This document shows positions 51,637 to 61,506 of a stretch of 64,000 bases of DNA, in pieces. Within the stretch, counting starts at the first letter, position 1. Each line of letters begins with the position of its first letter. The stretch covers positions 1 through 64,000 of the forward strand of contig DGYI01000015.1 in NCBI GenBank assembly GCA_002396645.1, given 5' to 3'. The position numbers were made by a program, and so were the translations under genes. The DNA is from Firmicutes bacterium UBA5010 (GTDB lineage: Bacteria > Bacillota > Clostridia > Tissierellales > Sedimentibacteraceae). Under the pieces are notes generated by a model, which made no database searches, had not been told where the DNA came from, and saw only the letters and a list, made by a program, of their open reading frames with translations.

Positions 51637-52974
51637 TTACAGTCCGCCTATCATTAAGCCTTTTACAAGCAATGATGGGGATTCAAAGTAATTTATATAA
51701 TTATCTGATGTTAAAACATCTTCTGATATATCAATAATATTGTTTAGCATCTCGTAGAAATTTCCCGCAACTGTAATTTGATTTACAGGCTTTTTTATTT
51801 CTCCATTTTCTATATAATATCCGTTAGCGATAAGTGAAAAATCTCCGGTAGTCGTATTAATTCCTGCATGCAGACCGTCAACATTTGTTATCATAACGCC
51901 TTCTTTAAGACCTAGTATCATTTCCGAAGTCTGTTTAACGCCAGGCTCTATATAACAATTCAGAGCTGATACGGCAATATTGGATCTGTATGAATCTCTG
52001 TACGCATTTCCTGTTGAGTTTTCGTATTCACTGCTGCTTAAGATATTTCTTAAAGTGCCGTTTTCTATTAAAGGCTTTTTATAGGTTTTAATTCCTTCAT
52101 CGTCAAAGTTTCTTTTTATTTTAGCTTTTGGATAAAGTGGGTCTTCAATAATATTAAGATTGTTAACAGCAACTTGGGTATCTGTTTTGCCTTTAAGTTT
52201 GCTTGTATTTTTCTTAATCGCATCCGCATAAAATACCGGCATAAATGATGCAAATATATTTGCTGCGGTACTGTTTTTAATAATAACATCATAATTACCG
52301 CTTTTAATAGGTTTTGCATTTATCATGCTTATTGCTTCATCTGCGGCATCTTTCAAGATGCTGTTATAATCTACTTCTTCAAAGCATTTGCCTATTCTGG
52401 ATGAATAAGCATTTTTCTTTATTTCGCCCTCTTGAGCAACAAGTCCTATACTTCCCAAACTATATGAATAGAAATCCTCAAGTTCTGCGCCTCTGTCATC
52501 AAACAGTATAATTTTTGTTCTGTTTTCATAGTATTCACAGCGAGGCACAGCAATTATTTTTTCACTGAATATTTTAGCCTTTTTACTTATTGTTTTTAAT
52601 TTTTCAATAACATGATTGATGTCGGTTTTATGGTCAATGTCTGCATTATCGCTTGCATCACTTTTATTATCAAGATTATTTTTTTCTACGGTTTTTCTGA
52701 CTTTATTGTTATGGGGTGCTGTTTCTTTAATGTTATTAACCGCTAAAATCATCGAGTCATCATCAAACTTTTCTATATATGTTACGCTATTTTTGCCTTC
52801 GTAATTACCGCTTATATTTATGCCCTCATTGTTTGACAGTTTAAAATTTTCAACTTCATCATTAACTACATTAATTACTGTTGAGCTTGAGGAAGAATAA
52901 TAAACCTCAACATCAGTAATTTTGTGCTCATTGCAGGTCTTAATAAGCTTTCTTATATATTCTTTTATATTCAT
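51637..52974 (-). CDS. tldE: TldE/PmbA-family protease subunit
   Basis: 445 residues. It belongs to the TldD/PmbA family but lacks the HExxxH zinc motif, as expected for the non-catalytic TldE partner. Family features are visible: GEIKKNAYSSRIGKCF, IIKNSTAANIFASF, the GNAYRDSYRSNIAV segment and the C-terminal VTVAGNFYEMLNNI. With TldD it forms a heterodimeric protease that degrades unfolded peptides and matures some modified peptides. An insertion of about 35 residues rich in Lys/Asp (NNKVRKTVEKNNLDNKSD) lies near residue 90. It starts one base after tldD stops. Confidence 0.92.
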   Translation of the reverse strand: MNIKEYIRKLIKTCNEHKITDVEVYYSSSSSTVINVVNDEVENFKLSNNEGINISGNYEGKNSVTYIEKFDDDSMILAVNNIKETAPHNNKVRKTVEKNNLDNKSDASDNADIDHKTDINHVIEKLKTISKKAKIFSEKIIAVPRCEYYENRTKIILFDDRGAELEDFYSYSLGSIGLVAQEGEIKKNAYSSRIGKCFEEVDYNSILKDAADEAISMINAKPIKSGNYDVIIKNSTAANIFASFMPVFYADAIKKNTSKLKGKTDTQVAVNNLNIIEDPLYPKAKIKRNFDDEGIKTYKKPLIENGTLRNILSSSEYENSTGNAYRDSYRSNIAVSALNCYIEPGVKQTSEMILGLKEGVMITNVDGLHAGINTTTGDFSLIANGYYIENGEIKKPVNQITVAGNFYEMLNNIIDISEDVLTSDNYINYFESPSLLVKGLMIGGL

Positions 52975-52975
52975 C

Positions 52976-54355
52976 TTATCTCATGCCTCCCACTGTCATA
53001 TTGGATATTCTGACTGTAGGCTGTCCTGCGCCTATAAATAAAGCTCCGCTTGCCGCATAACAGTATCCTTGACCGATACTCAGATTGTCTCCTACCATAT
53101 CTACAAGTTTTAATATGCTTCCGCCCGTTCCTATCAGAGTAGCTCCTTTTACAGGCTTAGCAAGCTTTCCGTTTTCAATCAGATAGGCTTCCATCACCGA
53201 GAAGTTAAATTCACCGGTAAGAGGATTTACCGAGCCCGCATTTATTGATTTAACAAACAGACCTCTTTCAGTATTTGATATGATTTCATCTTTTGAATGC
53301 TTTCCTGCTTCAATATAGGTATTGCTCATTCTTGATGTCGGTGCGTATTTATAGGACTCACGTCTTCCCGAGCCTGTCGGCGGCATGTTCATTATTCTGC
53401 TGTTTAGCTTGTCTATCATATAGCTCTTTAGTATTCCGTTTTCTATAAGAATATTCTTTTGTGTCTTGGTTCCCTCATCATCTATATATTGAGATCCCCA
53501 AGCCTTTTCTATGCTTCCGTCGTCTACCAGAGTCAATATATCTGATGCAACCTTTTGTCCAAGTTTTCCTGAAAATTCAGAGTTGCCTTTTGCAACACTG
53601 CTCGCTTCAAGGCTGTGTCCGCACGCTTCGTGAAACATAAGTCCTCCGAAGCCGTTGTCAACAACTACGGGCATCTGTCCTGCCGGGCAATATTTTGCTC
53701 CTGCCATGGCACAGGCAGAGCGGGCTGCTTCTCTTCCGTAATAATCTAAATCTATCTCGTCATAAAACTCAAGTCCCTTAGCTGCTCCCGGTCCTATATA
53801 TCCGCTTTGCAAATCTCCGTTTTTTTCTGCATAAGCACTGATTATCATTCTTGTTTTATATCTCTTATCTTCTTTATATACTCCTTCAGTGTTTGCGATT
53901 ATAACATGCTGTTCCTGGTCCAAATATCTTACTGCCATTCTTTTAACACTGCTGTCATATGCTTTTCCTGCGCTTATCGCTTGATTGATAAGGTCCAGCT
54001 TTTTCTTATAATCAGTCTTGCTGAAATATTTCTCAATCGCAATACAGCTTTTTGTCAGCTCAGATACTTGGTTAAAGCTTGTCAGACTTGATTTATCAAG
54101 AGCCTTGCACGCTTCTTTGGTTATTTTTAACAAATTATCTTCTGAATCGTTTCCTGAATATGTGTATATATAGTTGTTTTTTGAAAAAACTCTTATTCCT
54201 ATTCCATAATCTTTGGCAACTATTCCGTTATCAACTACATCATTATTTACTGTGATATTTGTATTATATTTATCTTCTACAAATACCTCTGCAAAATCTC
54301 CTCCGTTTTCAAGAGCAGTTTGCAGTATTTTATTTATTAAATCTGCTCCTATCAT
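52976..54355 (-). CDS. tldD: TldD metalloprotease subunit
   Basis: 459 residues from the ATG at 54355, 9 bases after GGAG; the frame can extend five codons upstream. The zinc motif FHEACGHSLEA (HExxxH, near residue 240) is intact. VVDNGFGGLMFHEACGH and the later GRRESYKYAPTSRMSNTYIE and GGSILKLVDMVG are family features. It is the catalytic partner of TldE, encoded directly downstream, and the two are co-transcribed. Roles in the family include peptide turnover, antitoxin CcdA decay and microcin B17 maturation. No bacteriocin cluster is adjacent here. Confidence 0.94.
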   Translation of the reverse strand: MIGADLINKILQTALENGGDFAEVFVEDKYNTNITVNNDVVDNGIVAKDYGIGIRVFSKNNYIYTYSGNDSEDNLLKITKEACKALDKSSLTSFNQVSELTKSCIAIEKYFSKTDYKKKLDLINQAISAGKAYDSSVKRMAVRYLDQEQHVIIANTEGVYKEDKRYKTRMIISAYAEKNGDLQSGYIGPGAAKGLEFYDEIDLDYYGREAARSACAMAGAKYCPAGQMPVVVDNGFGGLMFHEACGHSLEASSVAKGNSEFSGKLGQKVASDILTLVDDGSIEKAWGSQYIDDEGTKTQKNILIENGILKSYMIDKLNSRIMNMPPTGSGRRESYKYAPTSRMSNTYIEAGKHSKDEIISNTERGLFVKSINAGSVNPLTGEFNFSVMEAYLIENGKLAKPVKGATLIGTGGSILKLVDMVGDNLSIGQGYCYAASGALFIGAGQPTVRISNMTVGGMR

Positions 54356-54376
54356 ATTAGTAATCTCCAATATAAG

Positions 54377-55483
54377 TTATTTATCTTGCTTCAAAAGTAT
54401 TTCCATAATTCCTGTTCCTAAGCTGATAACACCGTCAGCACTGTTGCACAATACTACTACGCCTACGCCTTTTTCCTTGTTAAAGGCTGTATAGCTCGTA
54501 TATGCTCCTGCCAGTCCGTCATGCTCAAGAATAGTTTCTCCTCCGGCTTTAGCAAATCTCCATGCAAGTCCGATTTTAGGAGCTCCGCCAAAATGCACCT
54601 CTTGTGCTATCTCAAATGATTTTTTCAAGGTTTCGTTAGTCTCAAGCTGATTCATGTTTGCGGCTATATATCTTGCTAAATCTCTTGTTGAACTCTTCAT
54701 TCCGGCACATGCCTGCATTGCATCAAAATCCCATTCATAGCCTTCTATATCGGCAGTGGAATAAGGGGATGCTTTTCGCAACTGTTGTTCTTCATTCAAA
54801 AAGATTGCTGTGTCCTTAAAATCTAGCGGCTCATATATCTCTCTTCTTAAAAGCTCATCATATGGTTCAGATTCTAAATCCTCTAATATACATCCTAAAA
54901 CTCCGAATGCAAGATTTGAATATTCATATACAGCTCCGGGTTTTCTGGTTAGCTCGTTTTTCTTCATATATGAATCTAATTTTTCTCTGTTATAGTTTTT
55001 ATACGGGTTTGGTCCATCTCTCCAGTTGTTAGGCATCCTGCTGAGTCCCGAAACATGTGTAACAAGATGTCTCAGCGTCATAACAGCTCCGTTGTACTCT
55101 CCCGATATAGGATAACTCATATATTCTTGCACAGGGTCATCTAAAGATAACTTTCCGTTTAAGGATTCTATTGCCAGAAGTGTTCCTGCAAAGGTTTTGG
55201 AAATAGAGGCTATCTCATAAATTGTATTTTCATCAACCGCCTCTTTCTCTTTGCTTTTATTGCCATAGTTTAAATAGGCTACTTTTCCGTCTTTTATTAT
55301 TGCAACTGACATTCCTACAAATTTTTTCTGCTCAAAATAGTTTTTGGAAGCGATGTCTACAGATTCAATGAGCTTCTTATCATTGAGTCTGCCCAGTTCT
55401 TTTGTATTATTACATCCCGTCAAAGCTCCTATAAGAATAATTCCTATCAGGAGCAGTGCCGTAAGTCTATATTTTTTATTCAT
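54377..55483 (-). CDS. Serine hydrolase lipoprotein (class C beta-lactamase fold)
   Basis: 368 residues. A lipoprotein signal peptide ends in GALTGC, so the mature protein is anchored outside the cell by Cys. The catalytic SISK (Ser of SxxK) is near residue 93, YSN (YxN) near 189, and EHDGLAGAYTSY corresponds to the third (H/KxG) motif. Such proteins are DD-peptidases, esterases or amidases, and rarely real beta-lactamases. It lies between the opp operon and tldD on the same strand, 22 and 19 bases from its neighbours, so read-through is likely. Confidence 0.88.
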   Translation of the reverse strand: MNKKYRLTALLLIGIILIGALTGCNNTKELGRLNDKKLIESVDIASKNYFEQKKFVGMSVAIIKDGKVAYLNYGNKSKEKEAVDENTIYEIASISKTFAGTLLAIESLNGKLSLDDPVQEYMSYPISGEYNGAVMTLRHLVTHVSGLSRMPNNWRDGPNPYKNYNREKLDSYMKKNELTRKPGAVYEYSNLAFGVLGCILEDLESEPYDELLRREIYEPLDFKDTAIFLNEEQQLRKASPYSTADIEGYEWDFDAMQACAGMKSSTRDLARYIAANMNQLETNETLKKSFEIAQEVHFGGAPKIGLAWRFAKAGGETILEHDGLAGAYTSYTAFNKEKGVGVVVLCNSADGVISLGTGIMEILLKQDK

Positions 55484-55501
55484 GCAGCTACCTCACAGTT
55501 T

Positions 55502-56467
55502 TTACATAAATTGTTCACAATTATGACATGCTACGAAATGGTCTTTTTCAACCTCTTTAAGCACAGGGCGGTCAGTTTTGCATATATCTGTTACAAAGTT
55601 ACACCTTGTAGAAAATTTACATCCCTTCGGCTGATTAACAGGACTAGGTATCTCCCCTTGAATTTTCATACGCTTTCTTTGAAGTTCAGGGTCAGGTTCC
55701 GCATCGGGTATAGCTGAAAGCAGTACCTGAGTATATGGATGCAGTGTACGCTCAAACAAGGTCTCGCTTGATGTTAGTTCTACTAAGCTTCCAAGATACA
55801 TAACTCCTATTCTGTCAGAAATATGTCTTACCATAGACAAGTCATGTGATATAAATAAATAGGTCAGGTTACGCTCTTTCTGAAGTTTTATAAGAAGGTT
55901 TACTATCTGTGCCTGAATAGAAACATCAAGTGCTGATATGGGCTCATCACAAACTATAAATTCAGGCTCTACAATCAAGGCTCTCGCTATTCCTATACGC
56001 TGTCTTTGTCCTCCTGACAATTCATGTGCAAATCTGTTTCCGAAGCTCTCTGTCAAACCTACAGCGGATAGAATCTCATTTACACGATTGCTTTTTTCTT
56101 GCTTTGAAATATTATAGTGAACATTAAGTCCTTCTGATATAATTTCAAATATTGTCATTCTCGGATTAAGAGACGAATAAGGGTCCTGAAAAATCATCTG
56201 GGCATTTTTCTTGAAGCTTAAAAGCTGTTTTTTATTGTATTTGTTTATATCTTCTCCGTTATATAAAACCTGTCCTGCAGTTGCATCATAAAGTCTTAAT
56301 ACGGTTCTTCCGCAGGTAGTTTTTCCGCAGCCTGATTCTCCTACAAGTCCCAGAGTTTCACCGCGGTTTATGCTAAAGCTTACACCATCCACAGCTTTTA
56401 ATGTGGCATTTTTACCCGCATTAAAATATCTGCACAGGTCTTTTACCTCTATAATCTTTTCTGTCAT
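55502..56467 (-). CDS. oppF: Oligopeptide ABC transporter ATPase OppF
   Basis: 321 residues. Walker A GESGCGKTTCGRTVLRL, signature ELSGGQRQRIGIARAL, Walker B EFIVCDEPISALD and the C-terminal cysteine-rich CKFSTRCNFVTDIC region, which in Opp/Dpp ATPases can bind an Fe-S cluster. It pairs with OppD to power peptide uptake. The ATG directly follows the oppD stop. Last gene of oppABCDF. Confidence 0.95.
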   Translation of the reverse strand: MTEKIIEVKDLCRYFNAGKNATLKAVDGVSFSINRGETLGLVGESGCGKTTCGRTVLRLYDATAGQVLYNGEDINKYNKKQLLSFKKNAQMIFQDPYSSLNPRMTIFEIISEGLNVHYNISKQEKSNRVNEILSAVGLTESFGNRFAHELSGGQRQRIGIARALIVEPEFIVCDEPISALDVSIQAQIVNLLIKLQKERNLTYLFISHDLSMVRHISDRIGVMYLGSLVELTSSETLFERTLHPYTQVLLSAIPDAEPDPELQRKRMKIQGEIPSPVNQPKGCKFSTRCNFVTDICKTDRPVLKEVEKDHFVACHNCEQFM

Positions 56468-57487
56468 TTACTTTTCCTCCCTTTTATAGAATGGATCTAC
56501 TTTCGGAGCAGAAGGATGCATTAACCAGCAAGATACTCTATGGGTGTCTGATAATTTAGTTTCAGCAGGCATTTGCTCGCGGCATATCTTCATGCAGTAC
56601 TGACATCTGTCGGCAAACGGGCAATGCTCTAAAGGCAATATTAAATCAGGGGGCGTTCCTTTTAATGCATATAGCTCATCCTTGTTGTTTTTAGCCAGTT
56701 TTGGAACTGAGCTTAACAGTGCCCAGGTATACGGATGTTTTGGTTCATAGAAAATTTCTTTTGCAGTTCCTCTTTCTATAATCTGTCCTGCATACATTAC
56801 CTGTATTCTGTCTGCAAAGTTAGCAACTACTCCCAAGTCGTGGGTAACAAGTATAATAGCAGTGTTCATATCTTTTTTAAGCTCGTTCAGAAGGTCCATA
56901 ATCTGCGCCTGAATGGTAACGTCAAGTGCTGTTGTAGGCTCGTCTGCTATCAGTATGCTTGGACTGCAAGCCAAGGCTATGGCAATCATAACTCTTTGAC
57001 GCATACCGCCTGACAGCTGATGAGGATACGCTTTCAGTCTTTTTTCGGCATCCGGTATACGAACAAGTTCAAACATTTTAAGGGCTTGTTTTCTTGCATC
57101 TTCTTTTTTTAGTCCACGGTGAAGCATAAGGCTTTCCATTACCTGCTTTCCGCATGTCATCGTAGGATTCAGCGAGCTCATAGGATCTTGGAAAATCATA
57201 CTTACTTCATTTCCTCTATATTCATGAAGTCTCTTTTTATTCATTTTAAGAACTTCTTCGTTATTGTATAATATACTTGAGCCTTCCTTTATCTCTGTTA
57301 CATATTCTTTTAAAAGTCTCATTATAGCTTTGGCTGTTACTGTTTTGCCGCAGCCTGATTCTCCTACAAAGGCAAGTGTCTCACCGGGCTTTAACTCAAA
57401 ATCAACGCCTCTTACAGCTCTTACCTCTCCTGCATATGTGTTAAAGGAAACTCTGAGATTTTTTACTTCTAATATATTTTTAGTCAT
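56468..57487 (-). CDS. oppD: Oligopeptide ABC transporter ATPase OppD
   Basis: 339 residues from the ATG at 57487, 6 bases after AGGTG; the frame extends three codons upstream. Walker A GESGCGKTVTAKAIMRLL, signature LSGGMRQRVMIAIAL, Walker B SILIADEPTTALD, and the C-terminal Cys cluster CPFADRCQYCMKIC. It couples ATP hydrolysis to peptide import with OppF through OppB and OppC. Confidence 0.95.
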   Translation of the reverse strand: MTKNILEVKNLRVSFNTYAGEVRAVRGVDFELKPGETLAFVGESGCGKTVTAKAIMRLLKEYVTEIKEGSSILYNNEEVLKMNKKRLHEYRGNEVSMIFQDPMSSLNPTMTCGKQVMESLMLHRGLKKEDARKQALKMFELVRIPDAEKRLKAYPHQLSGGMRQRVMIAIALACSPSILIADEPTTALDVTIQAQIMDLLNELKKDMNTAIILVTHDLGVVANFADRIQVMYAGQIIERGTAKEIFYEPKHPYTWALLSSVPKLAKNNKDELYALKGTPPDLILPLEHCPFADRCQYCMKICREQMPAETKLSDTHRVSCWLMHPSAPKVDPFYKREEK

Positions 57488-57496
57488 ATAAAGCAC

Positions 57497-58426
57497 CTAC
57501 TTTCTTAAACGCGGGTCAAGCGCATCACGTAAGCCATCACCCATAAGTGTAAAGGACAGCATAGTCAGCGCAATCATTAACGCAGGGAAAAACAGTTGGT
57601 AAGGATAGTGGGTAAATTGTGCCTGTGCGGATGATGCCAGTGCTCCCCAGCTTGTTCCCGGAGGCTGAATTCCAAGTCCTATATAGCTTAGGAATGCCTC
57701 TGAGAATATATATCCCGGTATACTAAAGGTTATGGAAACAATTACAACGCTTATAGTATTAGGTATCATATATTTAACAACTATTTTCCACGGACTTACT
57801 CCCATAGCTTTGGCAGCGTGAATATACTCTTCATTTTTAATTTGAAGCATCTGAGCTCTTACAAGTCTTGCCATACCGCACCAACCGGTTATTGTCATAG
57901 CAAGTATCAATGTTGCCAAGCTTTTACTGTTAAATATAATTGACATCAGTATAACTACTATCAGATACGGTATGCTTATAAGAATCTCAACTATACGCAT
58001 CATAATATTGTCAATCTTACCTCCGAAGTAGGCAGCAATTCCTCCATATATACATCCTATAACGGAAGAAATAAGTGCTCCCGCAATACCTATAATTATA
58101 GATACTCTTCCTCCTACCCATACTCTGGCAAAAAGGTCACGACCAAGCTTATCCGTGCCAAACCAGTGTGATGAGCTCGGGGCTTGATTACGTGCTGCTT
58201 TATCAACAGATTCAAATTTATATCCGCTGATTTCAGGTCCTATAATTACCATGATAGTAAGAATCAAAAGTATGAACATAGCAATTAATGCAACTTTATT
58301 TCCTTTAAATCTTCTCCATGCATCCTTAAAATATCCGATTCTGGGACGTGCGATAACATCGCCCTGATTTTCAGCTATTCCGACAATCTCAAAAGAAGAT
58401 ATATCTATATTTTCATTATTTTGCAT
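57497..58426 (-). CDS. oppC: Oligopeptide ABC transporter permease OppC
   Basis: 309 residues from the ATG at 58426, 8 bases after GAGGAG; earlier in-frame GTG and ATG codons overlap that site. A first membrane helix follows about 45 cytoplasmic residues; GTDKLGRDLFARVWVGGRVS and the EAA loop EYIHAAKAMGVSPWKI (contact with the ATPases) are typical. A conserved PDWGxL-like GTSWGALASSAQ is near the C-terminus. Confidence 0.94.
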   Translation of the reverse strand: MQNNENIDISSFEIVGIAENQGDVIARPRIGYFKDAWRRFKGNKVALIAMFILLILTIMVIIGPEISGYKFESVDKAARNQAPSSSHWFGTDKLGRDLFARVWVGGRVSIIIGIAGALISSVIGCIYGGIAAYFGGKIDNIMMRIVEILISIPYLIVVILMSIIFNSKSLATLILAMTITGWCGMARLVRAQMLQIKNEEYIHAAKAMGVSPWKIVVKYMIPNTISVVIVSITFSIPGYIFSEAFLSYIGLGIQPPGTSWGALASSAQAQFTHYPYQLFFPALMIALTMLSFTLMGDGLRDALDPRLRK

Positions 58427-58439
58427 AATCATCACTCCT

Positions 58440-59372
58440 CTAATCTAAACTGTCTGTTATTCTGATTCTAGGATCTATCAGCATATAAACAAAATCCACT
58501 ATGAGCTGCATTACAACAAATAGTGCCGCATAGAAAATTGTTGTTCCCAGAATCATTGTATAGTCATTGTTGTTTATAGAGCTTATATAGTAGAACCCTA
58601 TTCCCGGTATAGAAAACATTTTTTCAGTAATGAAAGATCCTGTAAATATACCTACTATACTGCTTGCCAGCATTGTTACAGCCGGAAGCATAGAGTTTCT
58701 CAGAACATGTCTTCTGATTACCTTTCCTTCTGACAATCCCTTTGCTCTTGCTGTCAATACATAATCCTGCTCTAATGTGTCAAGCATACTTGATTTGATA
58801 TATCTTGCATAGCTTGCTATAGGTCCGAAGCTCATTACCAGAACAGGCAATATCATATGCTTTGCCTGTCCCCAGCCTGAAGCCGGAGCCCAGCCAAGTT
58901 TAACAGCAAACACTAACTGAACAAGCGAAATCAAGATAAAGACAGGTATTGTAACTCCTAAAATTGCGATAAACATAACAATATAATCAGGCCACCTGTT
59001 TTTATTCAATGCAGCAATGATACCCAGAACAATACCTATTGTAACCCCTATGACAAGTGCTATACCTCCCACCAGTCCCGATACAGGAGATGTTGAGGCT
59101 ATAGTTCCGCTGATTGATCTTCCGGCAAATACAAGACTCTCTCCTAAATCAAGTTTTAATAAATTCTTCATATAGGAAAAATACTGCTGATGTAAAGGCT
59201 TATCTAAGCCATACTTAGCATAAAAGTTAGCTCTTGTCTGCTCAGGAAGCATTTGTGCCATGGAAGCAAGCGGGTCGCCCGGTATACTTCTCATAAGAAA
59301 GAACGTAGCTGTTATTATGATAAATAGCGTGATTATCATATAAACTATTCTTTTAAATATATATTTTTTCAA
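58440..59372 (-). CDS. oppB: Oligopeptide ABC transporter permease OppB
   Basis: 310 residues from the TTG at 59372, 7 bases after GGGAGG, giving MKKYIFKRIVYMIITLFIII, a typical OppB start. RSIPGDPLASM, the EAA loop QDYVLTARAKGLSEGKVIRRHVLRN-type segment (residues near 215) and the GSFITEKMFSIPGIGFYY segment are present. It forms the membrane channel with OppC. Confidence 0.94.
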   Translation of the reverse strand: MKKYIFKRIVYMIITLFIIITATFFLMRSIPGDPLASMAQMLPEQTRANFYAKYGLDKPLHQQYFSYMKNLLKLDLGESLVFAGRSISGTIASTSPVSGLVGGIALVIGVTIGIVLGIIAALNKNRWPDYIVMFIAILGVTIPVFILISLVQLVFAVKLGWAPASGWGQAKHMILPVLVMSFGPIASYARYIKSSMLDTLEQDYVLTARAKGLSEGKVIRRHVLRNSMLPAVTMLASSIVGIFTGSFITEKMFSIPGIGFYYISSINNNDYTMILGTTIFYAALFVVMQLIVDFVYMLIDPRIRITDSLD

Positions 59373-59504
59373 CTTGAAACCTCCCTCTTTATTGCTGTCT
59401 GAAAACTTAACAAAACGGGGCAACCACTATAGTTGCCCGCTTATTTTGTCTGTAGAATGTTTTAATTTAACTCATGTTTTTATAAGGAACTGCATAGCAG
59501 TTCT

Positions 59505-61211
59505 CTATCTGCCTACTGTATACATATCCTTGTATCCGTTAGTACTGAATCCAAGGCTTGAATATCCATATACATAATTTTTGTAGAATGAGTGTACTGT
59601 AGATGTCAATAAAGGACAAGCAACGGCTTCTTCTAAAAGTATTTTTTCAGCAGCCATATAATTTTCAAGTCTCTTTTGTTCATCCATTTCAACATTAGCT
59701 TCATCTATTAATCTGTCAAATTCTGCATTTGCCCAACCTGTTTCAACTTGGTCAAGTTCTGATTTGAATATGCTCAACACATCATATGGATCGTTGTAGT
59801 ATGCTCCCCAGCTCATATAAGCCATTTGGTAGTTACCATTTTGAACATTTTCATAGAATATGGCCCACTCAGCAAAGTTTATTTTTAGGTTAACCCCTAA
59901 TTCTGTTAAATATACTTGTTGTATATACTCACCGAATGTACGGAACCAATCATCTGTTCCTGCTAATGATAATGTTATATCAAGAGTTGATGGATCTTCT
60001 CCTAAACCGGCTTCTTTCATACCTTCAATTAATAAATCTTTAGGTGTTTGACCTTTAGCTGTTAATTCTTCTAATTGCTCTAATAAAACGTCTCCTGCAG
60101 CTTTACGGAAGTTAGTTTCTCCAACTGAAATTGTAGGAACAACCCAGCCCCATGTAGGAACTCTTAATCCACCGAAGCACATTTCGTTGATATCTTCATG
60201 ATCTATAGCTAAGCTAAACGCTTTACGAATTTTTTCGTTTTTCATCAACTCATTTTGTGTATTGTAGAATGTAAATAATATAGATTGAGTTGTATAGTTT
60301 TCATACTTAGAATTACTGTCTTTTTGGAACTCTTCAAGCCATTCTTGTGTACTTACTCCGACAGTATCTAAATCTCCGCTCTTGTATGCGTTGATTATAG
60401 TAGTTGTGTCAGACATTATAGCTAAATTAACTTTGTCCAATTTAACTGCATCTACGTTCCAATAATTAGGGTTCTTTTTAAGAACTAAAGAACTGTTGTG
60501 TGTCCAGCTGTCAAGTACAAATGGTCCGTTGTACATAGTATATGCAGCTTCTGTACCGTATTTTTCTCCCCACTCTTGCATTTTGTCTTCTCTTTGAGGA
60601 TAGTAGATTGTGCTGTTACACATTTCCAAGAATGCAGGTACCGTTTGCGAAAGGGTAATTTCTAACGTTTTCTCATCTATAGCTTTTACTCCAAGCTCTG
60701 ATGGATCTTTTTCACCCTTACTTATAGCATTATAGTTAAGTATAGGAGATAAAAAGAAACTGTTAGGACATCCTGTTGCAGGATCTGCACTACGTCTTAG
60801 CGAATAAACATATTGCTCAGCTGTTACAGGTTCTCCGTCATTCCATTTATTATCTCCAAGATAGAACGTCCAAACTGTACCCTCTTCATTGCTTTTCCAA
60901 GTTTGTGCATCTCCTGGTGCCATAAAATATTCTCCGTTTCTGTCTTCACGACGAATAAGTCCTTCCATTACATTAGTAATGATTGTACTTGAGTATGTGT
61001 CTGAACGAAGTGAAATATCAAGAGAAGTAGGGTCTGATGCTAAGTAAGTATTATAATACTGCTCTGCATCCGGCTCTCCCGATGGTTTGTTATCATTATC
61101 GTTTGGTTTTTCATTTTGATTTCCTTGATCTGAAGGCTTATCTGTATTGTTACATGCAACAATACTTAAACACATTGTAAAAACTAAAATTAAAGCTAAT
61201 AACTTTTTCAT
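59505..61211 (-). CDS. oppA: Oligopeptide-binding lipoprotein OppA
   Basis: 568 residues. A lipoprotein signal peptide (VFTMCLSIVACNN, Cys at about 20) is followed by an acidic Asn/Asp-rich linker and an SBP_bac_5 domain: SLDISLRSDTYSSTIITNVM, VWTFYLGDNKWNDGEPVTAEQYVYSL-type segment near 110, and YNGPFVLDSWTHNSSL. It binds peptides outside the membrane and passes them to OppBC. It is first in the operon, behind a consensus promoter. An OppA of this kind could also take up signal peptides of the RRNPP type. Confidence 0.95.
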   Translation of the reverse strand: MKKLLALILVFTMCLSIVACNNTDKPSDQGNQNEKPNDNDNKPSGEPDAEQYYNTYLASDPTSLDISLRSDTYSSTIITNVMEGLIRREDRNGEYFMAPGDAQTWKSNEEGTVWTFYLGDNKWNDGEPVTAEQYVYSLRRSADPATGCPNSFFLSPILNYNAISKGEKDPSELGVKAIDEKTLEITLSQTVPAFLEMCNSTIYYPQREDKMQEWGEKYGTEAAYTMYNGPFVLDSWTHNSSLVLKKNPNYWNVDAVKLDKVNLAIMSDTTTIINAYKSGDLDTVGVSTQEWLEEFQKDSNSKYENYTTQSILFTFYNTQNELMKNEKIRKAFSLAIDHEDINEMCFGGLRVPTWGWVVPTISVGETNFRKAAGDVLLEQLEELTAKGQTPKDLLIEGMKEAGLGEDPSTLDITLSLAGTDDWFRTFGEYIQQVYLTELGVNLKINFAEWAIFYENVQNGNYQMAYMSWGAYYNDPYDVLSIFKSELDQVETGWANAEFDRLIDEANVEMDEQKRLENYMAAEKILLEEAVACPLLTSTVHSFYKNYVYGYSSLGFSTNGYKDMYTVGR

Positions 61212-61250
61212 TTTTTACACTCCTTAAATTTATTGTATTTAATTGTTTGA

Positions 61251-61279
61251 ATTATAGCATATACTATAATCTATGTCAA
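61251..61279 (-). promoter_or_regulatory. Consensus promoter of the opp operon
   Basis: On the - strand TTGACA (61279-61274) and TATAAT (61256-61251) are 17 bases apart, a perfect sigma-A promoter. About 40 bases of leader precede AAGGAG and the oppA start. The remaining sequence up to 61440 shows no other clear feature. Confidence 0.85.
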
Positions 61280-61442
61280 CGAATTCACAATCTTTTATAT
61301 AAACACTTTAATTAATATTTTTTTATTATGTTTTTACTATACTTTAATAGGTTAATCTAAAACTTTAATTAATTTTCATTGTTTGTGTTTATAGTATAAT
61401 TTTTTTTTATAGCTGACAGAATACACGTACATATATTTTTTC

Positions 61443-61475
61443 ATAAAAAAACCGCAAATATAATGTATTTGCGGT
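61443..61475 (-). terminator. Terminator of the RpiR-family gene
   Basis: ACCGCAAATA (61451-61460) pairs with TATTTGCGGT (61466-61475), followed on the - strand by seven T. Confidence 0.85.
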
Positions 61476-61506
61476 ATATATGGTAAATTAAAAATATTTA
61501 TATTGG

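Noticed and set aside
51637..54355. TldD/TldE as part of a modified-peptide (microcin-like) cluster
   Set aside because: No precursor or modification genes adjacent; these proteases are widespread housekeeping genes.
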